Shown: in pieces, positions 1-13,350 of the stretch
Layout of the letters: every line of letters begins with the position of its first letter
Position numbering within the stretch: the first letter of the stretch is position 1
Assembly (NCBI RefSeq): GCF_910592395.1
Contig: NC_088325.1
Location: 5,053,501 to 5,117,500 of the forward strand
Source: Lineus longissimus
Taxonomy: Eukaryota > Nemertea > Pilidiophora > Heteronemertea > Lineidae
Length of the DNA: 64,000 nt
Direction of reading: 5' to 3'
The notes under the pieces: model-generated
Told to the model about the DNA's origin: nothing
Databases searched by the model: none
The model's input: the letters and a program-made list of their open reading frames with translations, nothing else
Made by a program: the position numbers and the translations under genes

Positions 1-3000
1 TCCATATTGGTCATAATCATAAGAATATCACAACCGCTGTGAAAAGATCGCTTGAATGGGCACTTAAAGGGATACGGCGTTCATGTTTACTAGTAGTGGT
101 GGGTCAGGGAAATTAAAATAAAGTTATATACACAATGCAGTACATGTAGTGCAGTCATCGTTCACGCATTTTTGCTGAAACTTTGCACATGTCTGTCTAC
201 ACAACGAAAATTTTTCTTCAGGTCTACGATAAACGCGATTGTATATTTTGAAAGTCACTTTTAAATTTCAAATTTTTAAGGAACTTTAAAGGAATAAAAG
301 AAAACAGATATTACCTCTTATCTTTGTAAATAAACTTCCCGAAGTTGTTGCCACAATCAACATTTTATTTTCATTGCTGACCAGCTCGAGATTGAATTGC
401 GATTTTTCTTAAATTCCCGCCAAATCAGATAATAATGCTGCGGCCCAATCAGCATTAGAGAAAGCTGTGTAGCTTTCGGTTCACGGTGTAGCCTGGGATC
501 ATCACTCTACTCTGGCAAATTGACCATGTTAAACGATGTCCTGGCGTCGTAAGAAGTTATATTGCAGTGCTGGAGTATGAAGAGAAATATCGAGCTGGTG
601 ACTTCGGAAGATTTGGTATTAACAGATTATTCCAAATTGTGAGTTAAAGAGATACAAGCATGGCACAATTCTTTATTCAGACTAGGTGAATGTGGTAAAA
701 ATAACTAAATTGGTGATTACTGTTTATGCAGCTCATTGGCTACATATTCATCTGAGGGGAACTCGAAACTGCTACCATGTATCCCGCTTATTCCCGCCTA
801 GGTTTTAACTGGGCCGTTCAAAACTCCCCATTTCTGTATGCATTTTGCTTTAGGTTTCATTTAATCACCGATTAAGGTTGTTAGTACAGTCTTAAAGACG
901 ATTTCACGGCGTAAAGCATACTTATAATGCGTACTTAGGATATCAGGCGTAGTATGTACTCCTTTAAAGAGGAAACTAGGTTAGTTGTAACGGTATTGGC
1001 GCCCAAAAGTTAAGTGAGAGCGAAGGTTTCTTATGGCTATTTGAAAATACAGAGTTAATATTCCAAATTTGATATAGCGCAACTTTAAGCAAATAGTGAT
1101 CGAGTGCTCAACTATTATTTAGATATATGATTACCCCGGCAATAGGTCTGTATTCCGAATTTAAGCTAAACTAACCTGGTAGTTTTACAGTCAAGATGGT
1201 TCAACGCAGGGAATCAACTCGATAAATGACGATTGAAATGCATTGAAGCTGAGGATGGTATTCAGCTCTCATGTGTCATATTACTATTTGGTCATCTCTA
1301 CCGTCCAGGGCCCGGCTGTAAATCTCCGCTATCTGGTTTGGCGGCCGCTAAACCACCGTTGTCTTAAAGGGAACTGAAACCGCCAAGCCAGTTCGTATTC
1401 CTCGTTTTCATTTCCCGCGTATCGGGTGATCAGAACGAGGCATGAATGAAACATGGCGCCTAGCTGTCAATCATTGAGTGACGTCACTACTATGGAATTT
1501 ACTACGAAAACTCATGAATGAAAGATCGCATGACTCACGTGATTCTCACATGATTCTCAATAATAACAAATTGAACTGCGCATGCTCGGGCACTGGGGGC
1601 GGAGCTACAAATCTGAACTCGAATAGGAAGTTGGAAGTTTGACTTTCTCGGGCGGTGAAAGTCGAAAAGTTGAATAAATCGCTCGGCGGTTCCAGTTCCC
1701 TTTAACAGGCTGCCAATGTTGCTCCGTTAGGCTTAGCGACCGCTATGCCACCGCTAAGTTAGCGGTACCTCAAGGGTTTTGTCAATGGGTGCTATCAAGT
1801 ATTAGCGGAACGCTTGGGTTCCACTAAGTTCAGCGGTCCCCCAAATTTAGCGGTTGCTAGATTAACCAGGCTTTCAACAACCGGGTCCAGGTTCCAATTG
1901 ACTCATTGGTGGAGAGAATCAAGTTGGGCATAGTGCTTTGTTCAAGAACACATAGATAAAACAGCTATGATCATTCCACATGTTCCAAAAGTCGAACCCG
2001 CGACCTCCTGATTATGACCCCAGTGCTCTAACCTCAATATTGTCGATGCCACCACTCTCAGGTATTGGCACAAGTGAAGGAGTACACAAATAAATAGCAG
2101 GATCGTTCATCTGATCCCAAAACTGTCATCTGCATGAAGACAACTGTGACAGCGATCAGTTACTCCCACTACCCCTGGCTAATGATAAGGACATTTGCTG
2201 CATGTACTGTAGCCGGGCACGCTAGGTTATGCCATACGCAAAGTCATTCTCGGTAAGAGGGTTAATTCACCTCACTCTGAAGGCAGACGTATGTTTCTGA
2301 ATACAAATTAAAACAAGCTATCTCACTGTAAAATGAGCACATCTTTCTGATTTCTGACTTCCCGAAGAACTTGGCTGAAGACCTAGACATGATAGCTAAT
2401 ACACATCCAGGTTCCCCTCTCTCTCTAAGACGCCCTGCTTTCTCTTTCTCTTTGATCCAACCCCCTTATTTTTTGCAAGTCTGTATGATGTGTTTGCGAT
2501 TTGTTGACAACTCAGACCACATATTGTTGTCGGGGATGAGCATAGTTAAAATCCAAAAAAAATTCAAATAGTTTTACTAGTTTCATGAGTAAAAGATAGG
2601 CGGTGCTACTGGTCTGTGAGAAAGGTATCATTTAAACATAAATTTTGGTTGAATCTGTCTCCAATTTGGCAAAATGAATATATCCCAGTTACGTTGACCC
2701 TGCCATGGGCTGTGCAGTCATCCGACGTGACAATTTAATTGCTGCTCTAGTTTTTTGTTTGGGATGCTTCAGTTTGGGGTATTTATAGTGGAATAATCAG
2801 ATGCCCATCAACCATCAGCTGTTTGCGTGCGGACTGAGGGCAGCAATCCCCCAAATGAGGACTCCAATCCACGCGAGACAGTGCCGAAGTCGACAATGGC
2901 TGCTTCATAAGTCCATATCCCTTCGAATGTCCTTTGATCATTCCTCCCAAGCCGTTGGGGTTGCTTGTGGACTGGAATAGGCCAAGAACTGTCCAGGCCT

Positions 3001-4155
3001 AGAACTGCTCAACTGTACTGATAGATCTGAACAGTTCCAGCAATACAGTAGAAGGGAATGTCCTGTCACTGTTCCAACCAACATCACATTTCAATGGTTA
3101 CCTAGCATAAAATGATTACATGTAAGATAGACCACTGTCATAATCAATTATAAATGACACACCTTTATCAATGTGGGATTATCCGCCGAATACAAAATGA
3201 CCTCGTGCCATTTCACTGATTACCTCACCTTCCTATTTCAATTATGCAACCTGGTCCGGCACTTTCAGAATTTTAGAACTGTTCTCTTCAGAGGACAACT
3301 CTGTTTGGCTTTGAGTGGTTGTTTGCAGGAGAAAATGAGAAAACAAGCATTTTCCAAACCGACCAATCATGAGGAAACCAGCCCTGTAAAAATTATCTCC
3401 TAACCATCCCCCACCAACTAATGGAAAATGCCTTAAATGCCGGGGGATGGATATGTGATGAGGGGAGAGTTTCTGAGGAATAGTTTATTGACTTTAGCTC
3501 TCAGCTTATCTGAGCCAGGTAACCTCCTGCTGAGTTGCCCGACCAAAGGCTGAGGTCAACATATGTTGTTACATAACCGATCTTGCTATCACATCTTGGT
3601 TGCCTTGTAGTCGACCAAATTACTTCTAATTTTGCCTCATCAGCCCGAGTGTTATCACTAGTTACGCTGGCCATTAGGTAGATAAGGTAAATATGCCGAT
3701 CATCACTGTGTGTAGTATCAGCGGGGTGCTTGAAGTTGGAGGGCGACTAGGCTGGTTTCCTCATGCTTAACTTATCTTTTTGCCAGTTTTTGCCAATCTC
3801 GGAAATATTCTACGTTTCTTCCTGGATAATTCCTACAGTGACAGCTCCCGTGAAAGACAGTTGCTAAAGCTGGCCGCCAAAAAAATTGGGGTAAACCAAT
3901 GCGCTTTTAAAATGTATTGAATTATATTGAACCATGCCGAAGTGAGAAAAAAACGCATCAACAATCACTGGACGGTATTTCAACACACGGCTGACGCACA
4001 TCCCAAGTTCAGTTCACACATACGTCGGCTTCAGCAGTAAAATTTGTATTTTCTTGTCATCAACCAATTGAGCAGCGCTCCACATCTACATCAACACTGA
4101 CATATACTGCATGATGAGCATGCAATCAACGTCGTGAACTCAGACTTTAAGTCCG
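1..4155. other. Non-coding flank with repeat fragments
   Basis: I see no convincing exon here; the open frames are short and lack domain or splice support. Part of it (about 1236-1310 and 1895-2690) is a diverged copy of sequence at 13351-14960. A stretch around 1985-2040, read on the minus strand, has a tRNA-like B box (GGTTCGA) preceded by a TTAGAGCACTGG-type segment, as in tRNA-derived SINEs. The segment near 445-520 recurs near 15366-15425. Confidence 0.5.
1236..2690. repeat. Diverged dispersed repeat, copy 1
   Basis: Blocks match the region 13351-14960 in the same orientation: the segment ending in ACCGTCCAG, the tRNA-like segment, the stretch starting ATCTGATCCCAAAACTGTC, and the stretch around TCATTCTCGGTAAGAGGGT. 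Copy 2 has an extra ~0.8 kb after the last block. The match is patchy, so this is an old dispersed repeat or a segmental duplication, not a recent one. Confidence 0.6.
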
Positions 4156-4164
4156 GGAGCTGAG

Positions 4165-7100
4165 GGTTGCCTGTACTTTCCGGAAAGTTGGAAAACCGGA
4201 AACCTGAAAAGGTGGAAACCTGGAATGTGAACTTGGTCTTCCTGCCAGGTGGCGCTTGTCATTCAGCTGTATCATTTAAAGGGCTCCCTGGCTGGATGGA
4301 TGATGTAACAGTACCCGCTAGACGGCGCTTGTCATCCAGCTCTGTCAGTCAAAGGGATCTTTGGCTGGATGGAAGATGTAACAGGGTACTTCCTGCTAGG
4401 TGGTGCTTGTCATCCAGCTGTATCATTTAAAGGGATCTTTGGCTGGATGGAAGAGGTATCAGGATACCTGCTAGGTGGCGCTTGACATAACAGGGTACTT
4501 CCTGCTAGATGGCGCTTGTCAATAACCTGTGTAGGTTAAAGAGATCTTTGGCTGGATGGATGATGTAACCAGGTACTTTCCACGTGCCAAGTGCTGGGGG
4601 ACCATCTCAATCATCACTGTATATGTGTGTCTATCCATATATGTGTAGGAACAGAACTCCCTGAGGGGAGAGTTTATGTTATGTAATGATAGGTGATAAA
4701 GATGTGGTCCTTTGGCAAGACACTTTGCTGATGGATCACGGAGATAATTGTATGGGTCCTTTATTAGCAAGACCCTTGGCAGCCAGATGGTTACTGATAC
4801 TTGAGTAAGGTGTTGGGCAAGCGGCGGGTAGAAAGAAAATGCATGGTGCAGGCAGTCCGCAGAGCTGGGGTTTTCTCAAGCGTCAATAAAGGTCAAGGTC
4901 TGGAATTAAGGGACCATTTCAGCAGTTGCTTTTTGTTAACTTTTTTTTCAATATGGTTATTGTTTGTCACCTTGTTCCTACACACAGTTTTATTATATCT
5001 CAAATTTTCTTTTTCAAAGACACCTACTAATTAAAGACATGTGCCGTTCGTTAAAAAGTACGTTTCATATTGGAAAAGTCCAATTGCGATAATAGACACT
5101 GAATTTCAACTTCAGCATTACCGTTGTGTAGACTGATCTACAAACACCATAAATACCAAGTTTCAGCAAACGCATACGCATAATAACTGCACTACGGCAT
5201 TGTGATAAAGCTACTTATGTTTTATAGTGGAGGCAGGGGCGAAGTACAGTTGTAACGGTCGTTGGCCTGAGTTCAGGATGCATTACTCAAGCACAAGTGC
5301 TGAATGCCAGGGTAAATCCATCTTGTCGTGACTCAAGTCTTTATTTTCGCCTGGCTGAACGTAGTAAAAAAACTAAATTTGAGATTACCTCTTATGCAGT
5401 TCATTGACTGGAGTTATGCATAATGTTATGCAACGTTATGCAATGTTAGCCAAATGCACAGCTCGCATCATCGACTACCTAGCAGCTACTCCTAATATTT
5501 AACAAAGGAACAAATAAGCTTTATTCCCGCCTTAGGTTTTCACCGGAGCCGTTCAAGATTTATTACTGCCTGGCTATGTTCAAAGGCAGTATAAGACCAT
5601 GAGGTTCAGGATGGGGGTAAATCTAATTAAAAGGGCGCCTTTAAGGTCACATGATTTTGGGCCGATGTAGAAGTTTAAAATGTCCTGGGATAGAATGTCC
5701 GGGAAACAATGGATTCTATTATGCGCTTTAATCTCTGAGCTATTGGCGGTCATGGCCTCTACAGAACCAGAAAGCGGAATACAATAGGGCTGGACACTTT
5801 TTCCAGGGGGACATTTTCTTCTTTTACACCGGGACGGCTTGTTGCGATTAGAAACCATTGGCAAGGGGGCAGATCGATGTGATGTATACGGCGGGTACAA
5901 AACGCAGGACGCAGGACGTCCTGCAGCGTCCTGCAGGACGGGGCCCATCTCAACAGATGTTGAAAAGAAATGAGGAATTTTAGGATTCATCTCAGTAGTG
6001 TGATCTCGACATATTCAGAAAATGAAGCAATGAATATCGGGAACCATCTCAGCCGTGTGATCTGATTTTTACAGACATATTTTTGGTTGTTCATCGAGGA
6101 GTTGTGTACATAAAGGAGTCTGTTTAAAGGGGAGTTGTGTTGAGGGGATTGCTGGTTAATGCGAGTAGGCCCAGTGTGCAGGGGTTTGCTGAGGGGTTGG
6201 GTTTTAAAGGGGAGTTGTGTTGGAGTTGAAAGCAACACCCTCAACAGAAGTCCCAATTTAGATACCTAACCCTTCAAATCAGCTCCTCTATCAAACCACT
6301 AAACACAACTCCTCTTTAAGTACCAAACACCTAACATAACCCCCTTTAACGTAACTTCCCTCAACAAATCACCCATTCATACACCAAACCCCTGAATTCG
6401 AACATGACTCCTCCCCTCAACTCAACTTCCCTTTGATGTAAAACCAAATCCAGAGACAACCTTTTAGGTACACTACAGCTCCCTCATGAACAACCATGAA
6501 AAATCAGATCACAGATGGTCCCTAAAATTCCTCATTTCATTTCCTGCATCTGTTGAGATGGGCCTCGTCCTGCAGGACGCTGCAGGACGTCCTGCGTCCT
6601 GCGTTTTGTACCCGCCGGTGACGTATGCGTGCGTGGTGTTGCAAGTGTGGGGATTGTGTTGGTTGTACCCATAACACTCTCCATGAGTATCCAGGGGGGG
6701 GGGGGGGTCAACTAAGTGAGGGGACTGTGATGGGAGTACACATTACAAGGCAATCAGATCAGGAACATTTAATTAAATTTTGTACATGTATTTACTTTTA
6801 AATTTATGACGCCCAACACAACAGGATATTATTTTGTAGCGAAGAATATAATTTGAGCGGGGGCATGATTAAGTCAATGATCTGTTTTTTCTGATACACC
6901 ACGTGTCAAAATTTTGTCAAGCCATTCCAGAACCCAGCCACTACAATCAGGCATATCAGGGAGCCTATCATTTACCACTGAATACTGGCTGGCTTAGCTG
7001 TATCCTTGGTATTACCGTAGAAGGGATTAAACTTCCATGGGAATTACATCATCATAATTACTCATGACCCATATCCTCACCTTATTTACTTTAGCCGCAG

Positions 7101-7861
7101 GCTATCTCATTCTGAACTTCATGGTCAAATAAACATTGCGGCCAAGATGGGCTATCGAGGAGCTATTCTAAAACCTGGATGCCCTCATCATTCTGATGAG
7201 CAAGCAATTTCTGGAGGACATACTATCAGATGATACAGCACGTGGCTGGTGGCCCAGTGACACCTACAGCAGGGGGTTCATAATTATAATTACAAATGTA
7301 TATAGAACATTTTTGTCAAGTAAATAAGAGTAGTCTGCAGTATGCATTTGTCACGTGGTGACCGCTCGATCAAGTGTTGATGACGTCAAATGGCTTGCCA
7401 TACATGTCCAATTATAAGGACTTTTCATGGGAGGACAACTTAAAATTAATCCAGCCAAACATCCCTTAATAAATGACACTGCTAGATGTCAAGCACCAAG
7501 TACCCTGTTTCATCATCCATCTAGCCAAAGAGCCCTTCAAATGACAGAGCTGCATACCAAGCGCCACCTAGCAGGAAGTACCCATCAAGCCAAAGAGCCT
7601 GTTACGTCATCCTTCCAGTCAAAGATCCCTTTAACTGACACAGGTGGATGACAAGCGCCACCTTGCGGGAAGTACCCTGTTATGTCAAGCGCCACCTAGC
7701 GAGTACCTTGTTACATCATCCATCCAGCCAAAGATCCCTTTAACTGACACAAGTGGATGACAAGCGCCACATAGCAGGAAGACCTAGTTATATTCCAGGT
7801 TTCCAGGTTTCCAACTTTCCAGGTTTCCAACTTTCCAACTTTCCGGAAAGTACAGGCAACC
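4165..7861. mobile_element. Foldback-type DNA element, 9-bp target duplication
   Basis: The ends are inverted copies: the left end starts GGTTGCCTGTACTTTCCGG and the right end finishes with its reverse complement. Both arms are long and built of degenerate tandem units, with phrases such as GGTGGCGCTTGTCATCCAGC and CTTTGGCTGGATGGA on the left and their complements at about 7480-7860. The 9-bp sequence GGAGCTGAG stands directly outside both ends (4156-4164 and 7862-7870). Foldback and Mutator-like elements make 9-bp duplications, and foldback elements typically have tandem-repeat arms. No transposase is visible inside, so it is non-autonomous or gutted. It carries a nested element at 5890-6616. 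Confidence 0.8.
5890..6616. mobile_element. Nested TIR element inside the foldback element
   Basis: Inverted ends start GGCGGGTACAAAACGCAGG on the left and are mirrored at 6535-6616. The TIR is itself palindromic and CCTGCAGGACG-rich and extends about 120 bp, through GCCCATCTCAACAGATG. The flanks GTGATGTATAC (5879-5889) and GTGACGTATGC (6618-6628) look like a decayed 11-bp duplication. The centre (about 6100-6430) is an imperfect inverted array of GGGGAGTTGTGTT-like units. No coding capacity is seen. Confidence 0.65.
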
Positions 7862-7870
7862 GGAGCTGAG

Positions 7871-9198
7871 CGACTTTTATTTAACACACAGGCTACAAAT
7901 GATTTGAATGTGTTGTGGGTTTGAGTACACCTACCTGACCATAGAAATCATATTCTTAAGATTTTCCAGTTATGGGTGTAGGAGATAGAGAGGTTGGACT
8001 TTTTGTTAATGTTTTGCACTTGAACGGTAAGATTTAATAAACTCTATAAATGTATTACCAATAGATAGAAACATGCTGCCTCTGAGTGAGATTAGCTGGT
8101 TTTCAAATGCCCCCTTGATATATGACTTTTTAAATTGGTTTCTATCGAAATCAAGGCAAAATGCATTAAAAGTCATTTCGAACCACACTGCCACTTAAAA
8201 ACAAAACAAAAATGCTTAATTATTGGTAATACATTGACAAATCCAACTATTCAAGATTTACCTGTACATTGGTGCTTGTGCTCGGCTCCTGTACCAGCTG
8301 TAGTAATTCAGCGTTTGTCATTTACGGTCAATCTTTCCTTCGATCTTCACCGATAAGTGTTGTCTTCAGCCTGAGTAAAGTTGTAGATTTTACTTCTAAA
8401 CATAAGGTTTTTGGAACTCTGGTGATTGTCTTTATCTTTCTAACAGTAGTCCAAAATGTTTTATTTCGACATATCTTTGTTTTCCTTTGAGAAAAAGTCC
8501 CTTTGTCTGTCTATCATTGCCTTCATGTCTTTCTTTGTTGTACCATGGTGATCGTCTTTAAACTTTATATTATCCCTTGAGACACGTACGAAAGAAATGT
8601 TCGTATTAAGTGATATTCAAAATTATTCCAAAACCCTTCAAATAGTCCTCAAAAATGTATGAAGGAAGCACAGCTTTTCTGTTGCAACTTATTTATCACA
8701 CCGACGGTATATGAATGAAAGAGAAAATGGCCACTCTGGCGAATGGATTGTCCATGCTTGCCGAGTATCAGGCAGGCTTACAGCTTGTCGTGTTGGCCTG
8801 TCCTAGGAAAGGAAAAAGTTATTCACTTTTAGAGCTGTCACACTTTGACGCATAGCTAAACTTATACCAACTCTTGTGAATTGGTGCACGCTGATATGAA
8901 TTTGCAATAGGTTTGGTATAAGTTGTACAAATTAAAGCGTATTAAGCACAATGCAAATGTTAAATGAGATTTTATTCTTCATTCAAAACGACCAAAATCA
9001 ATAGGGTTAATTATTTCATGAAAACATCTCAAAAATTGAAAACGTTATGAGTGGTCAAAGTTAAAGATTCGGCAAGGCTCATTAAAAATGGGACTGCTAG
9101 ATTATGATATGATATGATGTCATAACTTGTACTCCAATTTAATGACATATTTAATTCTTAAAATACTGGCAACATACGTCACATACAATTATTAAATA
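7871..9198. other. No gene seen
   Basis: AT-rich sequence with only short open frames that lack splice or domain support. Nothing recognised. Confidence 0.5.
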
Positions 9199-9455
9199 CC
9201 AGGGTCAGTTGCACAATGCTTATCCCCATACACACATCAGGGTCCCTCGAGTAAACCGATGATTATTCGCAGAATGAGGCGGAATATTCCAAATCATTTT
9301 TCCTTGCAACTCGATCACTTTTGATTCAGAAAACAATCATCGCATCTTACGCACACTCCCTTATTGGCTGAAATTCCTAACACTGAGGCGAACACTGCGA
9401 AATATGTTCTTATTACAAGAACATGTAAGATCCTGTCAGACGTGTTGATTCTCCC
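9199..9455. repeat. Direct repeat pair, copy 1 (partner 12352-12610)
   Basis: About 250 bp, clearly homologous to 12352-12610 in the same orientation. Shared phrases include CACATCAGGGTCCCTCGAG, AACCGATGATTATTCGC and TTGGCTGAAATTCCTAACAC. The copies are roughly 3.15 kb apart and differ at scattered positions and small indels. They could be diverged LTRs or two copies of a dispersed repeat; no pol-like coding is seen between them. Confidence 0.7.
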
Positions 9456-10529
9456 ATGCGATCGAAAAAAATTCTGGAATCTCGATGAGCTCTCTCCGTA
9501 TAATCAATCTAGTCATGATTCTGATCTGATTCATCTCTGTTGCATTGCATATTATAGGTCTTCATATAACCCTTCCTTAAATCACCATATAAATAGCGAA
9601 GAAAACTTTTTCTTTGGGAACATTTAAGGCTGTTTCACCGGCACTAATGAAGTTCGGTGGTGAGGTTCTGTGCTGCGGACTGTCGAATCGGTTGGAATAA
9701 GGAATTATAGAGCAGTCTATTGAGAACAGACAGTGCACATGGCGGTGTCCCATTTGAATACACCCAGTTTGCGTACATTCCTGAGTTTGTACATACTGTA
9801 CAGATGATGCTTTGATCCACTGTGCAGGCTCTGCAATATCGCAAGACACAGCTCGCACTCGTGTCATCTGCACCCTGCAAACAAGTGATTTTCATCGCAA
9901 CGGCTTGCAATATTGGCTGCGATTGATGATACAAATACCACTCGTAACTTGATCATTGCAGGGCGCAGCTAGCGATTAGATTATCGCAATCGAGACATTT
10001 TTCCGCCTTGCGGATCGCATGATCGCAGGTCGCAACAACAAAAACCGCCCGTTTGAAGGACGCTTTCGGTTAATAATTTGAAATTGGGAAGGATTTTATA
10101 ACTGTATGTTTATCATGAAATTGTTTGCAATCTTATGAACTATTATATGTTATTCATATTTTTTTAATTCGTACAAGATTATGTACACTTTACAAAAGCA
10201 GGTTTTCACAAAATCTTTTAATATCATTGGACATAATAGATACCATTTATTGCCATACTGGCGCAAATCCTTCAGATTCTTTAAATACAAGTCAGCAAAT
10301 CCTCCATATTCTTTAATACAAGTCAGCTCCTTTTTTTGTCTGATTTGGGCCCTATTGTGTGACCTAAGTTGGTCGCAATTTCCTCAGAGAAGAGACGTTT
10401 GTTGTTCAATAGTATGAATTCATCTAGCTCTGGCTCATTACTAAATGTTAGAAAATGACTTTTTGTAACATTAAATAACACATGATATTGGTCTGAAAAT
10501 TCATCACATACTAGAGCAGGAGCCAGAGG

Positions 10530-11305
10530 GGTCGAGGGTAGCTGAAAAGCTAACCAATTTTGTTAAGTATTTTGATATTCTATACATATCCGAGCATATA
10601 GAAATGTACGTCTGGCTGGTCAGTTGTGGTGGGTGTGGCCGTGGGGTGCACTGAAAGGCTGCCAAAAAATAAGCTAGATTAGCTCATCAGCTAACTGATT
10701 AAAATCAACTCCAACATGTTCGGTGTACCCCACGGTATCTTGAAATGTCACTGCCAGACATTTTCAGTGGTGGGATACCCTTGCCAGACTTACATAACTG
10801 CCACCCCAAAAGTGACCTAGGTTAGCTGAAAAGCTAACCAGACAAAATTTGCTGGAAAATGTTCGTTATGACCCCATGTACCATGAATGGCCACTGCCAG
10901 ACTTTTTTAGTGGTGGGTTATCCCTGCCAAACACACCCAAAAACCCCGCCCTCAAAAGTGACCTAGATTAGCTGAAAAGCTAACCAGAAAAAACTTGCTG
11001 GAAAATGTTCGTTATGACCCTTCATATCATGAATGACCACTGCCAGACATTTTCTGTGGTGGAGTACCCTTGCCAGACACGCCCAAAAGCCCCGCCCTCA
11101 AAAATGACCTAGATTAGCTGAAAAGCTAACCAGAAAAAACTTGCTGGAAAATGTTCGTTATGACCCCCCCCCCCCCCCACATCATGCATGACCACTGCCA
11201 GACATTTTCTGTGGTGGAGTACCCTTGCCAGACACGCCCAAAAGCCCCGCCCTCAAAAATGACCTAGATTAGCTGAAAAGCTAACCAGAAAAAACTTTCC
11301 ATTTA
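10530..11305. repeat. ~146-bp tandem satellite, about 4-5 units
   Basis: Units recur at about 10821, 10967, 11113 and 11269. Each has the imperfect palindrome TTAGCTGAAAAGCTAA, a CACTGCCAGAC motif and GGAAAATGTTCGTTATGACC. The last spacing is longer because of a C-homopolymer at about 11166. An outlying first unit lies near 10540. No coding potential is seen. Confidence 0.85.
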
Positions 11306-12351
11306 ACCTGAACTTACTGATTTGTGTACAATATGACAAGAAACTTGGCAATTCGGGGGCAGCACCTCTTCTTGATTAGGAGTTTGAATAACTTTACATA
11401 TTACGAATGCCTTAGAGGAGTCAAGTAATATGGCATCTACAGGAGAGCCACGCCTGTTATAATAGTTAATTGACTGCTACTCTCCCAGCGTTTCTATTAT
11501 AGTCAAACACTGCTGGGTCTAGTGGCCTACAACGTTCGTAGACACTTTCCTCATGGTCATTTCTAATGAATGGTATGGGCTTCGCCCAAGTTGCACCACG
11601 TCCACAAATATTCTGACTCGGATTTTGGTTGAGAGCAGTATCCTGATTAGGATCCTGGTCATGTTCATTTTGTTGGGTAGTACTATAACTAGTAGTAGGC
11701 CTTGGATGAGTGGAATTTTTGAAGGGGTTGATGCATGTGCAAAAGGAGTGTATCCACTCTCCTTTGTTCACATTTGCAGACGATCAATTTGACCCAATTT
11801 TTCCATTAGTTTCTAACTTTTGGCATAGTCTAATCAATTTTTGAAATAATTAAGGCAGAAGACGCAATTTAAGACAAAAAAAGAAATTTATTCTACTGTC
11901 GAAGGAGAAATTATTGCAAGAATTTGTTTTGAAATTCGCGCCGTTCCGCGGTATCCAAGGAGGGAAACTCCAAATATGACGACACACTGAAGTAACTTCG
12001 TGCCGTTTGATACAGCCGTTTGATCCGGAAAATATCACACGGTCGTATTGCACGCTTTGCAACGGCAAAAAATCTATAGAAATGTTCAAATAAAGTTGTT
12101 TTGCCGAGTATGAAATCTGTTTTAGCGATGTTCAACCGATAGATCATTAAATAATCTTGGGTTTGGTATGATTTTCTGCCACTCTTTTGCTCAAATGTTA
12201 TTTTGACATTTGTTTTTGCAAAACCTCGATGGATTCTCTGCATGTAATAGATGCCTACCCAGCAGTAGCGCTGTATATTCTAGATTTGAACTGAGCCAAT
12301 TGGTAGTAGCACAGTCATGTCCAAACTGCATGTATTCAGCCATCCTCAAAA
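11306..12351. other. No recognised gene; two unexplained minus-strand frames
   Basis: Open frames on the minus strand at 11466-11771 (101 codons, Asn/Gln/Pro-rich) and 11911-12243 (110 codons, basic) have no motif I know and no supporting splice sites. They lie between the two direct repeats at 9199 and 12352 and could be decayed mobile-element coding. Confidence that either is a gene is low. Confidence 0.3.
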
Positions 12352-12610
12352 ACAAGGGTCAGTACTGTTGTAAGCTTCTCCTCTCACACACATCAGGGTC
12401 CCTCGAGTAAACCGATGATTATTCGCGGGATGAGGCGGAATCTGCCAAATCTTTTTTCCTTGCAACTCGATCATTTTTACTTCAGAAAACAATCGTCGCA
12501 TCTTACGCACACTCTCTTATTGGCTGAAATTCCTAACACTGAGTTGAACACTGCAATATGTGTTCTTATTACAAATACTTGTAATATCCTGTCAGATGTG
12601 TTTGTCCTCC
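12352..12610. repeat. Direct repeat pair, copy 2 (partner 9199-9455)
   Basis: Second copy of the ~250-bp repeat described at 9199-9455, same orientation. Confidence 0.7.
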
Positions 12611-13350
12611 CCTTACTATCGGAGCAAAGTATCGGTAAATACAAAAGCAACAGTTTTAGTTATCATGAAGACAAAGAATGATCAAAACAAATTTTAGTAA
12701 CTAGAAAGAGATTTGCAATTTATTCGAAACGGTTTCTGAGATACAAGTTTGTGCATATTTCCCCGAGCGGCAGGAGATGTTGTGACGTAGGAGAACAGCC
12801 GTTAATCCCGTTAGTAGCTAATGGTTATGCGCAGGGGGGGGGGGGGGTCTGTAGAGCAAGAAATACGAAATCAAGAAATGAAATAGAAATAGAGCGTTGA
12901 TCGGAGGCGGATTCTGGCTTGCAGATATTGGGTTGCATGAAAACCAGAACTTGAGCGGGTCAGCGAATTCTGGTCTGCAGTTTCCTCATTTCACAAGACG
13001 GTTGGCATGGAATTGGTCCATACTGCAAGAGCAGACAAAGGGTATGAAAGTAGAAGATATTTTAGTTTAGCATACCTCCATAATAGAGAGGTTCTACTGT
13101 ACCATATTTAATCAAGAGCAGACCAAGGGCCTGGAAGTCGAAGATATTTTAGTCCATCGTTCATTTTTTTTCAAGAGCGGACAAAGGGATGAACAAGGAA
13201 AACCCAATGCCCAAATGCCGTCTATGCTGATTCCACTTTCTATAAACACCAATTTCTATTTCGTTTTTATTTCATTTTTATTAAATTTCTTGAATTCTTA
13301 TTTCTTGCTTTACAGATGCCCTAGGCTGGGCAATGGCTCGAAATAAGTGT

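Noticed and set aside
5580-6674. Frames sharing the peptide VLQDAAGRPASCVLYPP on both strands
   Set aside because: Translated inverted repeat of the nested TIR element.
6693-6707. G/C homopolymers here and near 11166, 12834 and 29878 as functional elements
   Set aside because: Simple homopolymer runs with no other signal.
11466-12243. Transposase or host gene between the direct repeats at 9.2 and 12.4 kb
   Set aside because: No motif, no splice support; composition alone is not enough.
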